Notes under the pieces: model-generated
What the model was told of the DNA's origin: nothing
The model's input: only the letters and a program-made list of their open reading frames with translations
Database searches by the model: none
Assembly (NCBI GenBank): GCA_038745585.1
Contig: JBCDLH010000003.1
Location: forward strand, 333,189-397,188
Direction of reading: 5' to 3'
DNA length: 64,000 bases
Source of the DNA: HLUCCA09 sp038745585
Lineage (GTDB): Bacteria > Pseudomonadota > Alphaproteobacteria > Rhodobacterales > Rhodobacteraceae
Part shown: positions 26,576-34,682 of the stretch, in pieces
Numbering within the stretch: position 1 is the stretch's first letter
Layout: each line of letters begins with the position of its first letter
Position numbers and translations under genes: made by a program

Positions 26576-27487
26576 ATGGTTCAAGACCGCCCGATCATCG
26601 GAATTCTCCTTATGCTTGGGTTTTGCGTCGCAGCGCCGCTGGCCGATGCGTTCGCCAAGCTCATCGGAACGGCTGCGCCCTTGGCGATGGTCGTCGCCGT
26701 GCGATACGTGATCCAGGCCGCACTCCTTCTGCCATTGACGCGCGCGCTGTCGTTGTCGCTTGCCGTGCCGCACGGGCTCTGGCCTCTTGTGGTGTTGCGC
26801 ACAGCGCTCCATGTGGCGGGTATCACCGTCATGTTTCTAGCGCTGCGCTATCTGCCGCTCGCCGACGCCATTGCGATCGCGTATGTCATGCCGTTTCTTG
26901 TGCTGCTGCTGGGCTGGGTTTTTCTGGGCGAGACTGTCGGATACCGGCGTCTTCTCGCTTGCATCGTGGGCTTCGCCGGCACGCTCCTCGTGCTCCAACC
27001 GTCGTTTCGTGACGTGGGCGCGGCGGCGCTTTTGCCGCTCGCCGTTGCGGTGATCTTTGCACTCTTCATGCTGAGCACCCGGCGCATCGCGCGCGCCATC
27101 GGCCCGCTCGAGATGCAGGCGGTCAACGGGGTTCTAGGGTCTCTGATGCTGCTGCCGGTCCTCGTGGCCGGGGCGCTGCTAGGCTTGCCGGAACTCTCCC
27201 CTGCCTGGCCGGATGCGGGCGTTTGGCCGCTCCTCCTCCTGATCGGCGTCCTGGGGACGGCAGCGCATCTTATGCTGACCTGGGCCCTCCGCCTCGCCCC
27301 CGCGGCAACGCTCGCGCCGATGCAGTATCTTGAGATCCCAGTCGCAGTGATCCTCGGGCTCGCGATTTTTGGCGAGTTCCCGGGCGGGCACGCCCTTGCT
27401 GGGATCGCGGTGGTGATGGCGGCCGGGCTCTATATCATCGTGCGGGAGCAGGCACAGGCCAGAGCGGCGCAGCCCGCAACGACGTAA
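26576..27487 (+). CDS. DMT superfamily (EamA) transporter
   Basis: Ten-helix inner-membrane transporter, 303 residues, with two EamA repeats. The first ends with IAIAYVMPFLVLLLGWVFLGE, and the second has LAPMQYLEIPVAVILGLAIFGEFP. The ATG at 26576 gives normal length. Its 3' end overlaps the convergent thiamine diphosphokinase gene by 53 bp. Substrate unknown (amino acids, nucleosides or drugs in relatives). Confidence 0.9.
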   Translation: MVQDRPIIGILLMLGFCVAAPLADAFAKLIGTAAPLAMVVAVRYVIQAALLLPLTRALSLSLAVPHGLWPLVVLRTALHVAGITVMFLALRYLPLADAIAIAYVMPFLVLLLGWVFLGETVGYRRLLACIVGFAGTLLVLQPSFRDVGAAALLPLAVAVIFALFMLSTRRIARAIGPLEMQAVNGVLGSLMLLPVLVAGALLGLPELSPAWPDAGVWPLLLLIGVLGTAAHLMLTWALRLAPAATLAPMQYLEIPVAVILGLAIFGEFPGGHALAGIAVVMAAGLYIIVREQAQARAAQPATT

Positions 27488-28166
27488 GGGCCGGGCGCAG
27501 GGCGTGCCTTGGCAAGATCACGAGGAGCCCGGGGGCCGACATCTTCAGCCGTAGCATCTCTGCCCCCTCCGCCATCCGGTTCGACGTGCCATGGAGCCCG
27601 GCGGGCGACATGCGGAGCCCTGCAATCGGCCAATGAAGGCCCGCATCCGTGCCCTCCACCTCGGCGAAGGGAAAGAGAGAAACCCGCGTGCCCGGCGCAA
27701 GCCGAATGGCCAGCTCCGGAGGAGCGGCGAAGATCACGTCCTCCTGCCCCAGAAGAAGGCAGGGCATGTGCCGCAGACGCGCCAGCGCATTGAGACCCGC
27801 CATTTGGTGGTCGACCCGGCCCCCAAGGAAGCCGACGCCGAGCGCAAAAGGCGCGCGCACGCGCGCGAGCACCTTGTCGAAATCGGTGCTGTCCTGCTCC
27901 TCCACCGGGCGCAGCACGTCCTCGGGCAGCCGCGCTTTGACACGCGGGTGGAGCGAATCCATGTCGCCAATCACGGCAAGCGGCGTGTGTCCCTCGCTGA
28001 GCGCCACGGCCGCCCCGCCATCGGCCGCGACAAGGTCCGGCGCGAGGTAGAGCGCTTCGGAGAGATCCCCGATCCCAACCGCGCCGCTGCCGACCAGCGT
28101 AAGACCCTTCTCGCTCTCGACCACAATAGGCGCGGCTACGTCCGCCGGCGTCGAGAAGCGGGTCAC
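27435..28166 (-). CDS. thiamine diphosphokinase
   Basis: Transfers pyrophosphate from ATP to thiamine giving TPP; 243 residues, cytoplasmic. VAADGGAAVAL, VIGDMDSLHPRVKARLPEDV, EEQDSTDFDKVLARV and GVGFLGGRVDHQMAGLNAL are the catalytic-domain motifs; a thiamine-binding beta domain follows. A GTG at 28166 is the only early start in frame. The last 53 bp overlap the convergent transporter gene. No TPP riboswitch was found upstream. Confidence 0.92.
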   Translation of the reverse strand: MTRFSTPADVAAPIVVESEKGLTLVGSGAVGIGDLSEALYLAPDLVAADGGAAVALSEGHTPLAVIGDMDSLHPRVKARLPEDVLRPVEEQDSTDFDKVLARVRAPFALGVGFLGGRVDHQMAGLNALARLRHMPCLLLGQEDVIFAAPPELAIRLAPGTRVSLFPFAEVEGTDAGLHWPIAGLRMSPAGLHGTSNRMAEGAEMLRLKMSAPGLLVILPRHALRPALTSLRAAPLWPVPAPAR

Positions 28167-28283
28167 GGCTTAGCGTGAAGCATCGGGGCAAAGCGCCATG
28201 TTTCTGACATGAAATGACACCTTTATTTTCATGGTTCCGTTCTCAATCCAGAACCAATCCATGGTAGTTCGGAGTGGCTGAGC

Positions 28284-31200
28284 ATGAAAAGAGCGAGCAT
28301 ACCGATGGTTGGATCGAACAAAGTCCTCACTGTGTCTTACGGCACCTTTGCCTGCACACTCGAGGGCTTCGAAGATAACTTCGAGACGATGAAGGCGATT
28401 GCCGAGTACTTTCGCGATCTCGCAGCGGACGATCGGTATTTCGGGGCAGAGCCGCCGACGCCCGATGCCGAGATGCTCCAGCGAATTGCAGAACGCGAAT
28501 TGAATCGCCAGGTCGAAGCGAAGGTCAGCGATCAGGGTATCATGCTCCGGGCGGGTGCGCCTGCACTTGCCGCGGCCGAGCCTGCCGCGCCCGCGGCGCC
28601 CGCGGCCACCCAGGTGGCAGCAAAACCCGACGTGGTGACGCCAGAAGCCGCGCCGATGCCCCCAGCGGCACCAATGGTGGCCGAGACGCCAAGGACCGCA
28701 GACCGCGCGCCGCTCAGCCCGTCGCCCGTCGTTGATCTCGCGGCCGGGAGCCTCTCTGCGTTCTCCGCCCCAGAGATGCCGGAAATCCGTGATGCGATCC
28801 TGGATGCGCCCGCCGAGACGGCCGGTGTCTTGGCGAGCAGTCCCGTCGTCGAGGAAGCGGTCGCGGAAGAGGCGCCGACGGCCAGCGAGCCCGAAGTCGT
28901 CGAGCCGGCTGCCGTTGAAGCGGAGGCCGTGACAGCCGAGCCTGAGATCGCAGATGCACCCGCTTTGACCGCGGAAGAGGAGATGGAAGGCGAAGACGTC
29001 GAGTTTGTCGACGCGGCCTTTGATGAGATCCCTCTCGAAGCCGAAGCCGAAGCCGAAGCCGAAGCCGAAGCCGAAGCCGAAGCCGAAGCCGAAGCCGAAG
29101 CCGAAGCTCCGGTGGAGCCAGAGATTGCAGCAGGCGCACCGGAGGTCGAAGGGACACCTGACGCAGACGAGCACGAGGCGGTTGCGGGGTCGGCAGGAGA
29201 CGACGTCGAGCCGGAGGTCGAGGCAGGCCCAGTGGTTTATGCCGAAGCAGAGGACGCCGCTGAAACCGCCGCAGACGTCGAGGCGGAGGATCCCCACGGG
29301 GCCCCGATCGACGCGGTGGCCCCCGCTGCGGCCAGTATTACGCCGTCGCTTGCCGCTCGCCTTGCACGGATCCGCGCCGTGGTCGGCCGCGAGCCGATCC
29401 CGCAGGCCGAGCCCGTCGAGAACGAGGCAGTGGACGAGGTGCCCACCGCGCCCGTCAGCATGTCTGAGACGCTGGAGCGTTTGTCCCGCGACACGGGCTC
29501 GGCGGAGACGAGCGAGGCGCCTGTCGAGGCCGACGAGGAGCTTGCCGAGGAAGAGGTTGCCGAAGGGGTGCCGACTGACGAGCCGGAGGCCGCCGCCGAG
29601 GAGCTGACCGCCAACGTCGCGCCGGAAGAGGATATCCCGACCGCCGAAGAGAGCGGCGGTAACGCGGAGCCTGAATTCCAGGCCGAGCCGGAGGCCGCCG
29701 CCATCGCCGATGACGACCTTGCTGCAAACGCAATGACCGACGTCGAAGACAAAGCGCCCTCCCGCGTGATCCGCGTCGCCAAGTCTGACCTCACGGCGAC
29801 CCTGCGCGCCGCGCTTCCCGGCCTTAGCGCCGCAGCCCCGGCCGCCGCGGCCAAGCTCAACGGCGCCGCCGAGCCCGAGTTCGAGCCCGAGCCCGAGGCC
29901 GCTGACGCAGAGGTCGACGCTGCGGACAACCTGAACGTCGAGCAGGATACGCCAGAGATGCATGATGCATCGGCCAGGGACGACGCGCCGGACTGGGCCG
30001 CACCCCTCGACGCGGCCGGGGCATCCGAGGAAACGGCTGAGCCGCCGTCAGCCGAAGAAGTACGCGCCCCGGTCTCCGAGTCGCTCAAAAGCGATGTCGA
30101 CGCCGCCGTTGCCCGCATGCTCGCGGGTCTCGACACCCCGCAGGAGGCGGCCGAGACCGAGACGGCCGAAACCCAGACGGCCGAAACAGGGGCGTCCGAG
30201 GTCGCTGCAGCTTGGGACACGGATGCCGCCGCTGATGAGGCGACAGAGCCCACCCTGCAGGACAGCGTCGCCGCTGCCGTCCAGCGGATCGCAGGCGAGG
30301 TCGCCAAGGCCGACCGAGCCGAAGCCGCCGCAGAACGGCGCGAGCGCGCGCTCGGCGGAGAGGGCGACGATGAGCGCCGCGTTGAGCGCCTGCTTGATGC
30401 AACGAACTCGCGCCTTGCAGGTCCCGAAATGCGCCGCCGCCGCTCCGCGCTCGCGCATCTGAAGGCCGCCGTTGCCGCAACGCGGGCGGAGGGCGGGCGT
30501 CCGAAGACGAACCCCGACGATGCTGTTCAGCCCTATCGTGATGATCTCGCCGCGGTCGTAAAGCCGACGGCCTCGGAAAAGCCGCAGGCTGCAACTTTGG
30601 AAGACGCGCCCGCCGAGGCGCCGGTCGAGGCCGCGGTTGAAGACGCCCAGTTCGCCGACGATATGCCACAGGCGGATGAGATCGACGCGCGCGCATCGGA
30701 CGATGAGGACGCACCGCTGGCGGCCGACGCCGCGGAGGCGCCCGCCGAATACGCCCCCGCCGAATACGCCCCCGCCGATTACGCCCATGACGATGGGGCC
30801 GAAGAGGACGACGACGCGCCAGTGCGCCCACGGCGCCCCGCCGCCGCGGAAGCGGCCGCAGACCGCCCGCGCGTCGCGCCTTTAATGCTCGTCTCCGAAC
30901 AGCGCGTCGATGCTGAGGACGCGCCGGTCGAAGGCAGCGACGCGAGTGACACACCCGTCCGTCCGCGCCGCGTCACCAAGGGCCGCCTCGCCATTGATGG
31001 CGATGGGGGCGAGCCGGCGGAGAGCGGCATGGTCAAGACCGATGCCGAGGCGGCGGGCATCTTTGCCGACAGCACCGCCTTTGCCGACTTTGCCGAAAAA
31101 ATGGGGGCTGAGGGCCTCTCAGATCTCCTCGAATGTGCAGCGGCGTATTCGGCTTATGTCGAGGGGCGCCCGCACTTTTCGCACCCCCAGATCATGCGCG

Positions 31201-31367
31201 TCGTCCGCGACGGCATCGAAGGGCAGGGCGATCTTAGCCGCGAGGAGAGCCTGCGGACCTTCGGCCAGCTGCTGCGCCAGGGAAAGATCCGCAAGGTCAG
31301 CCGCGGGCAATTCACAATATCGAAATCGTCGCGCTATAAGCCCGAGCCGCGCAGCGCGGCGCAGTAA
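28284..31367 (+). CDS. very acidic low-complexity protein with conserved ends, function unknown
   Basis: 1027 residues. Residues 1-90 look folded and conserved in Rhodobacteraceae as far as I recall (KVLTVSYGTFACTLEGFED, MKAIAEYFRDLAADDRYFG). The middle of roughly 800 residues is Ala/Glu/Asp/Pro-rich and probably disordered, with twelve Glu-Ala pairs at residues 252-275. Short islands recur (PSLAARLARIRAVVGREPIP, RVIRVAKSDLTATLRAALPG). The last 100 residues (FADFAEKMGAEGLSDLLECA, HFSHPQIMRVVRDGIEGQGD, LRQGKIRKVSRGQFTIS) look folded again. No signal peptide or membrane segment. Relatives are sometimes labelled CheA or lipoprotein without basis. A terminator follows. Confidence 0.85.
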   Translation: MKRASIPMVGSNKVLTVSYGTFACTLEGFEDNFETMKAIAEYFRDLAADDRYFGAEPPTPDAEMLQRIAERELNRQVEAKVSDQGIMLRAGAPALAAAEPAAPAAPAATQVAAKPDVVTPEAAPMPPAAPMVAETPRTADRAPLSPSPVVDLAAGSLSAFSAPEMPEIRDAILDAPAETAGVLASSPVVEEAVAEEAPTASEPEVVEPAAVEAEAVTAEPEIADAPALTAEEEMEGEDVEFVDAAFDEIPLEAEAEAEAEAEAEAEAEAEAEAEAPVEPEIAAGAPEVEGTPDADEHEAVAGSAGDDVEPEVEAGPVVYAEAEDAAETAADVEAEDPHGAPIDAVAPAAASITPSLAARLARIRAVVGREPIPQAEPVENEAVDEVPTAPVSMSETLERLSRDTGSAETSEAPVEADEELAEEEVAEGVPTDEPEAAAEELTANVAPEEDIPTAEESGGNAEPEFQAEPEAAAIADDDLAANAMTDVEDKAPSRVIRVAKSDLTATLRAALPGLSAAAPAAAAKLNGAAEPEFEPEPEAADAEVDAADNLNVEQDTPEMHDASARDDAPDWAAPLDAAGASEETAEPPSAEEVRAPVSESLKSDVDAAVARMLAGLDTPQEAAETETAETQTAETGASEVAAAWDTDAAADEATEPTLQDSVAAAVQRIAGEVAKADRAEAAAERRERALGGEGDDERRVERLLDATNSRLAGPEMRRRRSALAHLKAAVAATRAEGGRPKTNPDDAVQPYRDDLAAVVKPTASEKPQAATLEDAPAEAPVEAAVEDAQFADDMPQADEIDARASDDEDAPLAADAAEAPAEYAPAEYAPADYAHDDGAEEDDDAPVRPRRPAAAEAAADRPRVAPLMLVSEQRVDAEDAPVEGSDASDTPVRPRRVTKGRLAIDGDGGEPAESGMVKTDAEAAGIFADSTAFADFAEKMGAEGLSDLLECAAAYSAYVEGRPHFSHPQIMRVVRDGIEGQGDLSREESLRTFGQLLRQGKIRKVSRGQFTISKSSRYKPEPRSAAQ
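29037..29108 (+). repeat. GAAGCC hexanucleotide microsatellite inside a gene
   Basis: Eleven perfect GAAGCC units (29037-29102) are followed by one GAAGCT. They encode twelve Glu-Ala pairs in the acidic protein. Hexamer slippage keeps the frame, so allele length could vary between strains. Confidence 0.97.
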
Positions 31368-31401
31368 TGCGCCGCCTGCCCGTGTTTGGGTAGCGAGTGT
31401 C

Positions 31402-31430
31402 GGGCGGTGGGACACCCTACCGCCCTTTTT
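31402..31430 (+). terminator. Rho-independent terminator
   Basis: A 10-bp stem (GGGCGGTGGG with CCTACCGCCC, one G-T pair) closes an ACAC tetraloop and is followed directly by TTTTT (31426-31430). It lies 35 bp after the acidic-protein gene. Confidence 0.88.
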
Positions 31431-31670
31431 GCGCCTAGAGCTGCGGTGCGGGGTTCACTGGATCGGCGAGAGGCGTGCCGCGCGCTCGTCCCCGGTGTCG
31501 GAGCAAAGATGTTGAGGCTGATCGTCTCTCGGAATGTGCCGAGCTCGTGTGCCATGAGAACCAGTTCGTAGTCTTTCCACTCTCAGCATTGTTGACCGGC
31601 GCCTACGGTTATGTCGGGCATGCCAGAACGCGGCGGACTAAGTCGTCGTTGCTCGGCGTGTGCCCCAGCC

Positions 31671-31925
31671 CTACGGCTGTTCGCTGCCGTCCTTCGGCGC
31701 CGCATCGGGGTCGGCCTTTCCTATCCCGCGAAAGACGGACTTGAACGGCAACGCCCATAAGACGCCCAAAACGACGTAAACCAAGAATTCGACCGCGAGC
31801 GGCTGCCGCCCATAGGTGGCGTCCAACCAGTTCATCATGGTCACGGTCGCGACAATATCGGCCGGCAAACCGATCAAGAGGATCACAAGCGACCAGCGCC
31901 GCCGGGCTTTGTAAGTCAGTGCCAT
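31671..31925 (-). CDS. DUF2842 small membrane protein
   Basis: 84 residues with two hydrophobic helices (WSLVILLIGLPADIVATVT and LAVEFLVYVVLGVLWALPF), basic N-terminus and polar C-terminus, matching DUF2842. Its ATG shares one base with the purA stop (TGATG), so it is translationally coupled to purA. The ATG at 31925 was chosen over a longer frame for that reason. Function unknown. Confidence 0.82.
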   Translation of the reverse strand: MALTYKARRRWSLVILLIGLPADIVATVTMMNWLDATYGRQPLAVEFLVYVVLGVLWALPFKSVFRGIGKADPDAAPKDGSEQP

Positions 31926-33217
31926 CAGTCTGAAAACGGGTCCGTTACCAAGATCGTGTCGTCGCGCTCGGGCGACGTGGAGAGTAGGGCCACGGGGCAG
32001 CGGATCAACTCTTCGACCCGGCGTACATATTTGATCGCGGCCGCCGGGAGCTCTGCCCAGGAACGCGCACCGGCGGTGCTGTCGTGCCAGCCCTCCATCC
32101 ACTCATAGATCGGCTCGACGCGGGCCTGCTGTTCGGCCGCGGTGGGCAGATAGTCAAGTGTTGCGCAGTCGAGCCGGTAGCCGGTGCAGATCGCGAGCCG
32201 GTCGAACCCGTCGAGCACGTCGAGCTTGGTGAGCGCGATCCCGTTGACGCCGGAGGCGGCGCAGGTCTGGCGCACGAGCACCGCGTCGAACCAGCCACAG
32301 CGGCGCTGTCGCCCGGTCACGGTGCCAAATTCGTGCCCGCGCGCGCCGAGGCGCTGCCCGTCGGCATCGTCGAGTTCGGTGGGAAACGGCCCTTCGCCAA
32401 CGCGCGTGGTGTAGGCTTTGACGATGCCCAGCACGAAGTCGACGGCGCCGGGGCCCAGGCCGGTGCCTGTCGCCGCCATGCCGGCCAGCGTGTTGGACGA
32501 AGTCACGAAGGGATAGGTCCCAAAGTCGATGTCGAGGAGCGCGCCCTGTGCCCCTTCGAAGAGGATGCGCTTGCCGGCGCGCCGCGCCTGGTCGAGCACG
32601 CGCCAGACGGGGCGGGCATAGGGCAAGATCTCCGGCGCGACCGCTCTCAGCTTCGTCAGCAGCCCGTCGCGGTCGACCTCGGGCAGGCCGAGCCCGCGGC
32701 GGAGCGCGTCGTGGTGGACGAGCAGCCGGTCGATCCGGCTCTCCAGCGTGGCGGCGTCGGCGAGATCGGCCACGCGGACGACCCGGCGCCCGACCTTGTC
32801 CTCGTAGGCCGGGCCGATCCCTCGGCCCGTGGTGCCGATCTTGGCGACGGAGTTTTGTGCTTCGCGCGCCCGGTCGAGCTCGCCATGGACGGGCAGAATG
32901 AGCGGCGTGTTCTCGGCGATGAGGAGCGTCTCGGGCGAGATCTCGACGCCTTGGGTGCGGAGCTTGGCGATCTCTTCGATCAGCGCCCAGGGATCGAGCA
33001 CCACGCCGTTGCCGATGATCGAGACCTTGCCCGGCCGGACGATCCCCGACGGCAGCAGCGAGAGCTTGTAGACCGTGCCGTCGATGACCAATGTGTGGCC
33101 CGCATTGTGCCCGCCCTGGAAGCGCGCGATCACATCGGCCCGCTCGCTCAGCCAGTCGACGATCTTGCCCTTGCCCTCGTCGCCCCATTGGGCGCCCACG
33201 ACCACCACATTCGCCAT
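31925..33217 (-). CDS. purA: adenylosuccinate synthetase
   Basis: Commits IMP to AMP synthesis using GTP and aspartate; 430 residues, cytoplasmic. N-terminal motif VVVVGAQWGDEGKGKIVDWL with catalytic Asp, the GHNAGHTLV His motif, the IMP-site lysine region GTTGRGIGPAYEDKVGR, FEGAQGALLDIDFGTYPFVT and the GTP-site ALTKLDVLDGFD are present. The ATG at 33217 starts MANVVVVGAQWG, the standard N-terminus. The DUF2842 gene follows with a 1-bp overlap. Confidence 0.97.
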   Translation of the reverse strand: MANVVVVGAQWGDEGKGKIVDWLSERADVIARFQGGHNAGHTLVIDGTVYKLSLLPSGIVRPGKVSIIGNGVVLDPWALIEEIAKLRTQGVEISPETLLIAENTPLILPVHGELDRAREAQNSVAKIGTTGRGIGPAYEDKVGRRVVRVADLADAATLESRIDRLLVHHDALRRGLGLPEVDRDGLLTKLRAVAPEILPYARPVWRVLDQARRAGKRILFEGAQGALLDIDFGTYPFVTSSNTLAGMAATGTGLGPGAVDFVLGIVKAYTTRVGEGPFPTELDDADGQRLGARGHEFGTVTGRQRRCGWFDAVLVRQTCAASGVNGIALTKLDVLDGFDRLAICTGYRLDCATLDYLPTAAEQQARVEPIYEWMEGWHDSTAGARSWAELPAAAIKYVRRVEELIRCPVALLSTSPERDDTILVTDPFSD

Positions 33218-33388
33218 CCGCGGACCTCCCAGCTTGCCGAACCCGCGCGCTATAGCGGGGCGGCGCCTGTGGGGGAAGGGCGAGCGACGGTCCGTGGGCC
33301 TGCTTCTGAGCGGCGGCCGTGGCCTTGTGATGCGGCGGGCGGCCCGGTGACAACCCACCCGCGTCCACGATGCGATCGTCGCGCCAGT

Positions 33389-33892
33389 CTAGGCCATTTG
33401 GGTGCGTCGGTAGAGATTGCGGTCCATCTCGTCAACAAAACGCTCGCATTTGAAGCCGAGTTTGATCAGCAGCGCGTGGGACGCAGCATTGCTTGGATGT
33501 GCAAAGGCGGAGACCGTCGGCAACTGGAGGACCCGGTCAGCAAGGTCCAACGACGCACGGCAGAGCTCGGTCGCATAGCCGTTGCCCCACGCGGACGGAG
33601 CAAAGTAATAGGCAAGCTCGATGCCCCAGCCGGGGTCGAACGGATCATCGTAGAGCCCGCCCCAGCCGATGATCCGACCGCTTGCCTTTAGCCGAATGGT
33701 CCAGGGCGCATAGCCGTCGTGCCGACGCCGGAATTCGTGCGCCGCGATACGCCGGCGGCAATCGCGCAGGCTGGCGTCGCAATGGGTGTGCCGCATCGCC
33801 TCTTTGTCGCCGAGGAACGCGCAGAGCTCGGGCACATCCGACAGGCGTGGCTGGCAGAGAAGCAGGCAGTCCGTTTCGATGGGCGGCTTCAC
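33389..33892 (-). CDS. GNAT family N-acetyltransferase
   Basis: RimJ/RimL-like acetyltransferase, 167 residues. LRLxxLxxxD-type start (ETDCLLLCQPRLSDVPELCA), IELAYYFAPSAWGNGYATEL (acetyl-CoA loop) and ASHALLIKLGFKCE are typical. The GTG start at 33892 is chosen because GGAGGT stands 8 bp upstream; earlier codons are not family-like. It is divergent from secG. Substrate unknown. Confidence 0.88.
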   Translation of the reverse strand: MKPPIETDCLLLCQPRLSDVPELCAFLGDKEAMRHTHCDASLRDCRRRIAAHEFRRRHDGYAPWTIRLKASGRIIGWGGLYDDPFDPGWGIELAYYFAPSAWGNGYATELCRASLDLADRVLQLPTVSAFAHPSNAASHALLIKLGFKCERFVDEMDRNLYRRTQMA

Positions 33893-34004
33893 AGCGTCCG
33901 ACCTCCGTGAGGGATTTGCGGAGCTTTCAGGCCCATGCCGCTTCGTGCAAGCCCCGGAACGCACAGGTCAGCCGGTACGGATGGTCGCCAATCAACCGAC
34001 GCGC

Positions 34005-34017
34005 TTACGATTCGTAA
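34005..34017. promoter_or_regulatory. palindrome in the GNAT/secG divergent promoter region
   Basis: TTACGA-T-TCGTAA is a perfect 13-bp inverted repeat. ATTCG/CGAAT arms overlap it on the right. It lies 113 bp before the GNAT start and 118 bp before secG. The factor is unknown. Confidence 0.4.
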
Positions 34018-34134
34018 ATCGAATACGGTCGAGGCGACAGACCCGCCATTGCTCGATCAAAGAACGCGCCACGCAGCGTCGCATCCCGGCGCCGTAGACT
34101 TGCGCCGACTGGCGAAAGCGCCTAGGTGCCGCGC

Positions 34135-34506
34135 ATGGAAAACGTGATCCTCATCGTCCACCTGCTTCTCGCGCTCGCGCTGATCGCAGTCGTGCTGCTG
34201 CAGCGCTCCGAAGGGGGCGGGCTCGGCATGGGGGGCGGTGGCGGCGGCGTGATGTCGGGCCGCGCGGCGAGCACGCCTTTGGGCAAGGTGACATGGGGCC
34301 TCGCGATCGCCTTCATTGCGACGTCCATGACGCTGACGATCATCGCAGCGGCAAATTCCGAGAATGCCTCGGTTGTCGACCGGCTGCAGGACGTGCCGCG
34401 GGCGCCCGCAACGGCGCCGGGCGATATCCCGTCGGCGGACGATCTCTTGCCCCCGTCGCTTGGCGGCGGTTCGAACGCGCCGCTGGTGCCGCAGGCCGCC
34501 GACTAA
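34135..34506 (+). CDS. secG: preprotein translocase subunit SecG
   Basis: Small accessory subunit of the SecYEG channel in the inner membrane; 123 residues. First helix ENVILIVHLLLALALIAVVL, then QRSEGGGLGMGGG with the glycine-rich cytoplasmic loop, then the second helix VTWGLAIAFIATSMTLTII. The C-terminal tail is Pro-rich and longer than in enterobacteria, which is usual for alphaproteobacteria. The ATG at 34135 is used, not the GTG three codons earlier. pyrG follows after 176 bp. Confidence 0.94.
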   Translation: MENVILIVHLLLALALIAVVLLQRSEGGGLGMGGGGGGVMSGRAASTPLGKVTWGLAIAFIATSMTLTIIAAANSENASVVDRLQDVPRAPATAPGDIPSADDLLPPSLGGGSNAPLVPQAAD

Positions 34507-34682
34507 GCACCGCCGGCCGCGAGCACTACCGGTGGGTGCGACCCCTCTTTCGCCCGCAGGATGTTGCGCCCGCCATTGCCCTTGCGCCGCGAATCTCCTA
34601 TAGCTCAAATCCCGTGGCGGGCTGTGCCCGCTGCTCCTTTTGCGAGCGTCAGAGCTCGCTTCTTCGGGCACCACGGGGTTAC

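Noticed and set aside
28170..29963. 597-codon minus-strand frame with a Gly-Phe repeat
   Set aside because: It is the mirror of the acidic gene; the Gly-Phe run is simply the GAAGCC repeat read on the other strand.
31431..31670. Possible small gene between the acidic gene terminator and the DUF2842 gene
   Set aside because: Short frames exist but lack an RBS and protein-like composition; only a minor CTCGG/CCGAG stem is seen.
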